Below are positions 57,765 through 64,000 of a DNA stretch of 64,000 nt, piece after piece (the first letter of the stretch is position 1; the number at the start of each line of letters is the position of its first letter). Source of the DNA: Scedosporium boydii (lineage: Eukaryota; Ascomycota; Sordariomycetes; Microascales; Microascaceae); assembly GCA_002221725.1 (NCBI GenBank), contig NJFT01000045.1:1-64000 (forward strand), in the 5' to 3' direction. The notes below the pieces were generated by a model, which was not told the DNA's origin, did no database searches, and worked only from the letters and a program-made list of their open reading frames with translations. The position numbers and the translations under genes were made by a program.

Positions 57765-59743
57765 CTAATCTAGGTGGTGAGCCTGGACGTGCCTAAACAA
57801 ACGTTAGCGCTGCCAACCAGGGACTGGAGAGAGATAAAAGAAGGAAAAAAGAAAGAAAACCCTCAAGTCTACCATTAATAAGACGACCTGACCAGACCGC
57901 ACACGCTAGAAGAAGGGGGGGAAACATACCGTAGTAAGTTAGCGGGCTGGGAGTATTTGATACGCTGATCTGGACAAAACGGACAAGTGTAATACCCTGG
58001 CGATACATGACGAAAGCCATGGCGAATCACCTCGTCCTTGCTTCTGAAGCCCGGGCCAGGTTTACTTCGCCGGCACCCCGGGATGTGACAGTAGTACGGT
58101 GTTGCTGGTGAGTGCGCGTCGGCGTGAGAGTCGAGCAGAAACTGTGTTTGGAATGGCTTCGCCTGGCAGCCCTCAAACGTACATTTGAACATGCCAACCT
58201 CGGAGTTGGCGGAGCCGCTCATTGCACTTGATTTGGAGTGGTCCGTCCTGGTCGTCGAGGCCTCGACCATTGAGCGTTCTTGACGCGCATTCTCCCGCTG
58301 GCTTTGAACATATATGTCTTCTGCACCAACCGTTAGCGACAGTCTAATTTCAACGGGCCTGAGTTTTCATAACTTGCCACGGATATCCCTTGACTCTTCT
58401 CGTTGAGATCTACCCATCAAACTGTTGAATGTGTTCTTGACAAAACGCTCGACTGAGCCAATGTGGCGAATAACGCAAAGATCAGACTCCCCAGGCCGTG
58501 GCATTCTCTGAATAAAGGAGCTCGCGTGCTGGCCATATATGTCCAGCTCCTCGATCGTGTCTAGGCCAACCAGAACATCAACTGTGAGGCTCTCCAAAAT
58601 GTGCAATGTGCAACTGTAGTGAGAGCTCTTCGCTGCGTGGCAGGAATTCCATCACACCGCCGCCCACGTCTCCGACGGAAAACGTAGCCTCGATTACTCC
58701 AGAAGTAAACCCGATGCTCCCATCTGCGAATTGAAGCTTCTCTCTAACGGGATGGACCATAAATTCCCTAGCACGGACAAATTCGGGACTGACCAGATCA
58801 AGGTCGGATCCAGAGTCAACCCTGGCGCAACTAACCGACTTCCCTACGCGGCAGATGAGACCCCTTTTGGGTGGTCCTATGCTGTGGACCCGAAGCGCCT
58901 GCAGGGTTGGAACAAGCTCCTCAACAAGAAGAACTTTGTTCTTGCTGAAGACCTCCGCCGTATCCAAAAACTCCAATCCCACAATCGCAGGCATGGCCAA
59001 GTCGGAGAAGACATAGAATGTACAGCTCCAGCTGATATCGCAGTCTGGGAAGGAACATTCTGTGGTAACTTGTCCCACAGCCTTGACTGTTTTGCCGTTG
59101 GCAAGGGAGAAGTGCATGTTCTGATGAGACGAGTCGATAACCAGACCCAACTTGGTTACAGCATCTAAAGATATGATGTTGTCGTCGGACCCGCTGTCAG
59201 GACATGCCATGATAGTGTCAGTGTTACCGATGACAAGAGGCAAAGAGTAGCGTTTTCGCCGCCTTGTAGCTCTCTGCGACGGGCGTTGAGGGGCATTGGT
59301 GGAAGACCCAAACTGAGTCAGGCCACTGTCGTCAATCGGAGGGAGTCGTTCGGCCCCGGGCGCTATTGTCCAACCCAGTCCGGGATTCATTAGATTCAGC
59401 AAAAGGGCATCTTTTCTACTCAGCCTTGGGCTGGCTCTCGTCTTGACGGTCGCACGGGCGCCATGAAGTCGGGGGGCTCTTCGCTTCGATACACCTCGTA
59501 ATGAGGGGTTCCATGGTGAGTACTGTCGAGACGATGCGTAAAGTTAGAGCAATACTTTCAGAGGCAGGATGATATATGGGGACGAAAGTTTAAACGGACC
59601 AGGTCAACCTCCGAGTCTGTTTCAGACCCCGATCCCTTGTCAGAGTAGCATTCATCATCTCGCCACAACTGGGGTCGAACTGCTTGCAATACTGGCGAGG
59701 GTGGCTCGCCAGCGTCTTCTCCATCGTTAGAAAATACAACCAT
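57765..59743 (-). pseudogene. Tandem retropepsin-C2H2 zinc-finger gene, frameshifted (copy B)
   Basis: Inferred exons: 59743-59600, 59522-58378 (interrupted), 58320-57930 and 57792-57765. The first intron is 77 nt with CTAAC 18 nt before its acceptor; the last is 137 nt and restores a His in the final finger (NLLRHVQAHH) before the stop. Within the second exon the frame is broken at 58600-58613 by a direct duplication of 7 bp; omitting one unit would rejoin the two frames exactly. The protein part before the break has an acidic/basic disordered N-terminus and two retropepsin-like domains with catalytic-type motifs CPDSGSDDN and RVDSGSDLD. The part after has the closing strand VDVLVGLDTIEEL, a linker and C2H2-like fingers (CTFEGCQAKPF, CHIPGCRRSK, CPFCPDQ). 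The third intron has a GC donor with strong consensus (GCAAGT), or a weak GT donor 3 nt away. It could still yield a truncated one-and-a-half-domain product. Confidence 0.72.
58600..58613. repeat. 7-bp tandem duplication causing a frameshift
   Basis: TGTGCAA occurs twice in direct succession on the plus strand (58600-58606 and 58607-58613). The frame upstream ends at a stop at 58578, and the conserved retropepsin strand downstream is in the frame shifted by exactly 7 nt. Confidence 0.85.
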
Positions 59744-60030
59744 CGCACCAAGGGGAAAAGGAAGATAGACCGTAATTGATGTTGATCGTGTCAGAGGATA
59801 GAGGATGGGGCGTACCGAATTTTTATGGCTGACAGGAAGTAGAGACCAGGCTGCATTGCGGCAGTGATACTGTACAGCCTCAGCGAGTCTGCGCCCCAAT
59901 CAATGCTTCATGTTGGGGGCGGATTGGGTCGAGTGGCGGCTTAGAAAGGAAAGAGAATTGTGAATGCGTCCATCTCTTTTCCCCCAGGCCCTCAATCATG
60001 GTTTAGCTGTTTCTCGTACTTGTTGGCATC
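59744..60030. promoter_or_regulatory. Shared intergenic region of divergent pair B
   Basis: 287 nt between the inferred starts of the retropepsin/zinc-finger gene (minus) and the DUF6594 gene (plus), the same divergent arrangement as at 26.5 kb. Confidence 0.5.
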
Positions 60031-61168
60031 ATGGCATCTATGGGCCCAACAGGAAGCGATAAGAATCGGAGCCGCTATATCGATGGTTTTCCAGCCCTCG
60101 CTGCGTTCATAGCGAGTGATCGGGATGGCACTTCAGCCATCTTCAAACGCTTTAACCGACTCGCGGCAAGGAACCTACTTTATCTGCAAGGTGAGCTCGC
60201 AGAGCTACAACACAAGCTGGACGCTTTCGATTTTGAAGACGGGAATGCGAGAGAGACTTTACAGTCCCTGCGAAACTGGGAAGAATACAAAGCGAGAGAA
60301 GCGGCACAACCAGAGCGAATGGCGGAAAATACGAGCAACGATGAAAGAATACCGCAAATATTCCAGAAGCCACAGAGCAATTTCTAATTCCTTACTGACC
60401 CCCATGGCCCTCTAGGGGAGGCGATGCTTTTCGAGAGCACCCTTGCATCAATATCACCCCCAGACAGGAAAACCTGAAGGCGTTTCGGCTCAACTTCTTC
60501 CATGGGCGGCCCGAGGACCCCGACAGCTTCCCAATGCTTGGTGGGCATGGCTCTGGCTTGTACGATGATGTAGACGATCTTGCGGCATTACACTCATCGG
60601 AGCCGCCGGATAGACTTACAGTGTTCGCCCAGAACAATTTTGGCTTCTTGTTTGAGGTGAGTATTCCCACTACGCAATAGTAGACAAGGCTTTCTGCTCC
60701 TGTAAGCCAGACCTAAGTTTATATCGACGACATCCGCCAGGAGACAGACACTCATGGTGCCACAACCGGCGCGCATGTTGGATACGCCTCAGGGCAGAGA
60801 ATATCGACTTTTATCTCCTACCTTAGCACCATACTGGCCGCCTTGTTCATGATCGGCGCCATTCTGATCTTGTACAAGGTGAAATCGGATGACCTGAAGC
60901 TGGGACTTGTCGGTCTCTTTACAGTGGCATTCGCGGCGAGCGTCGGGTTGTTAACAAACGCGAGGAGGGCGGAGGTATTTGGCGCTACAGCGGCGTGAGT
61001 GAGAATAACACGTATTACATTGATGGGTTCGCCGAGCTAACGAGAACCAGCTATGCCGCGGTTTTGGTCGTCTTTGTTAGCGGAGATCTTGGGTCGTAAG
61101 TAGCCTTCGAATGCAGGAAGATGACAGAGTTGCTGAGAAACCCAAACTATAGCTCGAACAAGAACTAG
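60031..61168 (+). pseudogene. DUF6594 gene, frameshifted (copy B)
   Basis: The family sequence is present from end to end but in several frames. 60031-60353 encodes the N-terminal helical part (YIDGFPALAAFIASDRDG, LLYLQGELAELQHKLDAF), with a frame change near 60324 just before KIRATMKEY. A 62-nt intron (60354-60415) has a GC donor and TAG acceptor. The next exon starts EAMLFESTLASISPP, then an A-run at 60469-60472 appears one base short and the frame changes again into LKAFRLNFFHG. The junction after GFLFE (donor GTGAGT at 60657) does not keep phase into the following exon, a likely third break. The C-terminal part is well preserved: two hydrophobic helices, LTNARRAEVFGATAAYAAVLVVFVSGDLG, and a short last exon (61153-61168). 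Either a decaying paralogue of the gene at 25.3 kb or local sequence errors. Confidence 0.75.
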
Positions 61169-62424
61169 TGAATGATATGAAGACCCATCTCACCCCTGCG
61201 AGATTATGGTCCAGTTCGAGATATTTTCCGATCTCCCGGTAAAGCCTCACTATTTCCAAGCCCAAATGAACCCTTCTATCCGGTGTTCTGACATCAATAG
61301 TGTTATTCTGATTGTGGAGATGTTCCGGAAGGAGCTGGACTGACGTATTCCTCGTATGTCTGTGTTACTACGATGCTTACTCCGTCAAGCATCATCATCA
61401 CAGTCTTCTCCAGCACGCGTCTGGCGTATTATCGCAAGCATTTGTAAGAGGGGCATCGAGGCCATTTATGTGCGACCGGAACCCTATTTTCTCGGGGCCA
61501 TTCGCCTCAGGGGCGGAATTTCGATGGAGGTGTCGAGCATGCCGTTTTCTGATTCCTCCAAATTTTCATCACATCCCTGTTATGAAGTAAGGCAGCTAGT
61601 CCAGCAGTATTCGCAATGATATAGTAAGAAGTGCATATTCAAGTATAGGGTGTAGTTGTTACTTGAATTGACTACTGAAGAGTCTGGAAAGACAAACTAG
61701 ATACACAGGGAACTCATAGCTTATAGACATTTGCTTTTCCAGCTCTTCCTTGGACCGATGGCTTCCCATTGCCCTCTCATTCCCAAAGGAATCTGAAGTT
61801 GGCCATTTCCTAAAACGGGAGGAGACCAAATCGCCAGGCTGGCAGTAGCCGCTGGTGAGAGGGTCCGTCCTTGCATTTTTGTTGGTCCCGCTTTCATTAG
61901 TCCATCCAGAGCTTATCCTTTTCTGCCGCGCTCCACCGCCTTGGGTCTTCCATACAGCCAGCCTGTGACATCAAGTATGTCGATTGACTAGGTACATTGA
62001 CAGGCAGTGCTGCCTGGTTTGGCCCTGGGTTGGGCCACCTCACTTGGCATGACCAGGCTGCATAGACGAAGTAGAGCCTGGTGTGTGACCTTCTTTGCGA
62101 GAAAGTTCGTTCGTGCCCTTGCATACATAATCCAGCCAGGCGGTCAGCTTGGGCATCAATCGATGGATGGCGCAAGCTCGCAGTCACGCTTAAGGTAGAG
62201 CTTCCTAGTCCATGGCTCCCAGGCCAGGCTGCATGACGAAGCCCGGTTCTCGTCGGAACGAAAATCATCGAGCTCGTCTACCCTATCTTCCAAAGTCATC
62301 GACAACTGAACCTAGAAGAAGTGCTCTTACCGTGTGTTCTCGAACAGTCTGGGCGAGTTCTTCCGGTGTAGCGAGATTACTTCTCTTTTCAGTTCTCTTA
62401 TCAGCATGCAGCAGGGCAGACGCA
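61169..62424. other. Intergenic region upstream of the NACHT gene
   Basis: About 1.25 kb. It contains the NACHT promoter and two similar short segments around CAGGCTGCAT (near 62056 and 62226). The in-frame codons upstream of 62425 are open back to 62212, but the translation there is not family-like. Confidence 0.45.
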
Positions 62425-64000
62425 ATGGCAACGCAGCACAGCTTCCCAGAGTCGGCCTCAGAGGCTTTTAAGATCGCTATTCAGAATTTCAAGAATGCTC
62501 TCAACGACGACAACCTCTACGCTGAGATCGTCCAAACTACATCTATCGAGAAAGTCTACGACCTTACTGACAGGCTGCAGGACGAACAGCGGAAGAGAGA
62601 GAACATGAAGCATCTTTCGAGTATCAAACCGTACCTCGACCGACTGCAGGAGTATACTGGCGCCATTGACACGTTCGTGCAGGTTAAGCCTGATATCCTC
62701 GGGTTAATATGGGGCCCCATCAAGCTTCTCCTCCAGTGGACGAGTACGATCTGGGCATCCTTCATGGCTCTGATTGACACGGCTGAACAAATCGGATATC
62801 TGCTACCCGAATTCGGGCACGCAAAGAGGATGTTTGGTGACAATAAACACATCAACTTGCTCCTAGCTCTCTTCTTCCAAGATATTCTAGACTTTTACAT
62901 ACTTGCACTCAAGTTCTTCAGCATGCCGTGTAGGTCCTAATTCCTTTCCTGGTTTGGAAAAAAAATCGATGTATTGACGTGCACTAGGCTTGAAGGGTCT
63001 GTTTGAAGCCATGTGGCCAAAGAAAAAGGCGCAAATCGACAATGTAATCAACCAGATAGGGCGGCACACCGCCATGATGAGGAACGAGGTCCGCCTAGAA
63101 CATATCCAGGGGGCATTCGAAGCTCGAGCAATCCAAATGCGGCATTTGGAGGAACTCGGTCGTCAAAATAGGCGCCAAGAGTACGGCATCTTAAGGACGG
63201 CCATAGCTCCAGCCTTCTATGACAAGAAGCTAGATGACCTGCGTGGACGTGTCTGCGAAGGAACCGGGAATTGGCTCTTGAAGCACACCATCATGCGCCA
63301 ATGGCTTGATGTCGACCAAGAAGCACCCGAAAACAAACCAGCTCTGATTTGGCTCCGTGGAATACCAGGTGCAGGTAAGTCTATCAAAGTGGGCTTTTTT
63401 GCTTGATGGCTTCAATACCGGGCGTTACACCTCGTAGATGTCCCGTCGTTACTCGCTCCTCTGACGAATCGTAACTGAGATCTGATCCAGGAAAGACATT
63501 CCTCGCATTTTGCGTCATAAATGAAATACTATCCACAGATCGGCCGGGTAAACATGTTACCTTCGCATTCCTCGGTCACGAGCTGAGCCTCACCACCTCA
63601 GCCATGTCTATAATGCACTCATTAATCTTTCAACTTTCACGGGACGACTCCATCCTCCAAGACTTCGTGTGTGAGACCAGTAACCAGAGCTTCGCTTCTA
63701 GTCTCGTCTGTGCCACGGACTTGTTAATCAAGCTTCTCAATGTCTCTGGTTTTGCGCACATCGTCGTTGATGGCCTCGACGAGATTGAAGAATCCGAAAG
63801 AAGACGGTTCCTTGTGGAAATGTTACGGGTATTGGAGAATTGCCCGGAAGCCAGGATCCTGATCTCTAGCAGGGATGAACATGACATTAAGGCACTCCTG
63901 AAGTCGAGGTCGACCGATATTCGCGCCGACACTTGCAATTTACGCAGCATTCAGACCTACGTTACAGCCAGGTACAAAGAATGGATTCAAAGCCGTACCT
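62425..64000 (+). CDS. STAND protein with DUF7708-like and NACHT domains, partial (runs off window)
   Basis: Three exons so far: 62425-62929, 62988-63374 and 63491-64000 (open at the edge); introns of 58 and 116 nt; 467 codons visible. Residues about 60-200 form the helical N-terminal domain seen in many fungal NACHT proteins (motifs SIKPYLDRLQEYTGAIDTF and LGLIWGPIKLLLQWTS; DUF7708-like). The NACHT domain starts with the Walker A motif GIPGAGKTFL, split by intron 2 within the P-loop Gly codon, followed by Walker B-type VVDGLDEIEE and the sensor stretch ARILISSRDE. Such proteins work as nucleotide-switch receptors; in fungi they take part in heterokaryon incompatibility and probably in response to non-self. 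The C-terminal sensor (ankyrin, WD40 or TPR repeats in relatives) lies beyond the window. No frame break is visible, unlike the two genes to its left. Confidence 0.9.

Noticed and set aside
1..64000. CRISPR arrays or bacterial operon features
   Set aside because: The DNA is eukaryotic; no regularly spaced direct repeats were noticed.

Overview
This window is nuclear DNA of a filamentous ascomycete (Pezizomycotina, probably Sordariomycetes or Leotiomycetes). The evidence is short spliceosomal introns (mostly 54-175 nt) with GTRNGT donors and CTAAC-type branch points, a single dispersed 5S rRNA gene, an intron-bearing tRNA-Leu, and fungal gene families such as MIC60, SAC1, a GH3 xylosidase, DUF6594, DUF7730 and a NACHT-type STAND protein. 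Exon borders were built by hand from splice signals and reading-frame phase, and every intact multi-exon model closes in frame.

Layout. 1-11.1 kb holds no gene I can support, only homopolymer tracts and copies of a short motif (TACGAAGTA). 11.1-12.9 kb is a forkhead transcription factor on the minus strand, followed by 4.5 kb without genes. 17.5-24.9 kb carries cactin, a 63-codon proline-rich small protein and a secreted GH3 beta-xylosidase, all minus. 25.3-28.6 kb is a head-to-head pair: a DUF6594 membrane protein (minus) and a membrane-anchored retropepsin-like protein (plus). 29.4-35.4 kb has a DHA2 drug/proton antiporter and a Mnn1-type (GT71) mannosyltransferase. 37.7-45.1 kb is a housekeeping block: SAC1 phosphoinositide phosphatase head-to-head with a Rab5 GTPase, then a 5S rRNA gene and MIC60. 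45.7-49.5 kb holds two tandem folylpolyglutamate synthase paralogues, one intronless and one with four introns. 49.7-54.8 kb has a DUF7730 protein, tRNA-Leu(CAG), a D-2-hydroxyacid dehydrogenase and an SDR enzyme.

55-64 kb looks accessory. It contains a small secreted six-cysteine protein, then a second head-to-head retropepsin/DUF6594 pair in which both genes are broken by small indels, then a DUF7708-NACHT protein that runs off the right edge. The retropepsin partner of this second pair has two DSG-type domains and a C-terminal C2H2 zinc-finger region.

The most unusual observation is that a DUF6594 gene and a retropepsin-like gene occur twice in the same divergent arrangement, about 33 kb apart, one pair intact and one decaying, with a NACHT gene beside the decaying pair. 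Adjacent housekeeping genes (SAC1/Rab5/MIC60/FPGS) appear to be ordinary single-function loci.
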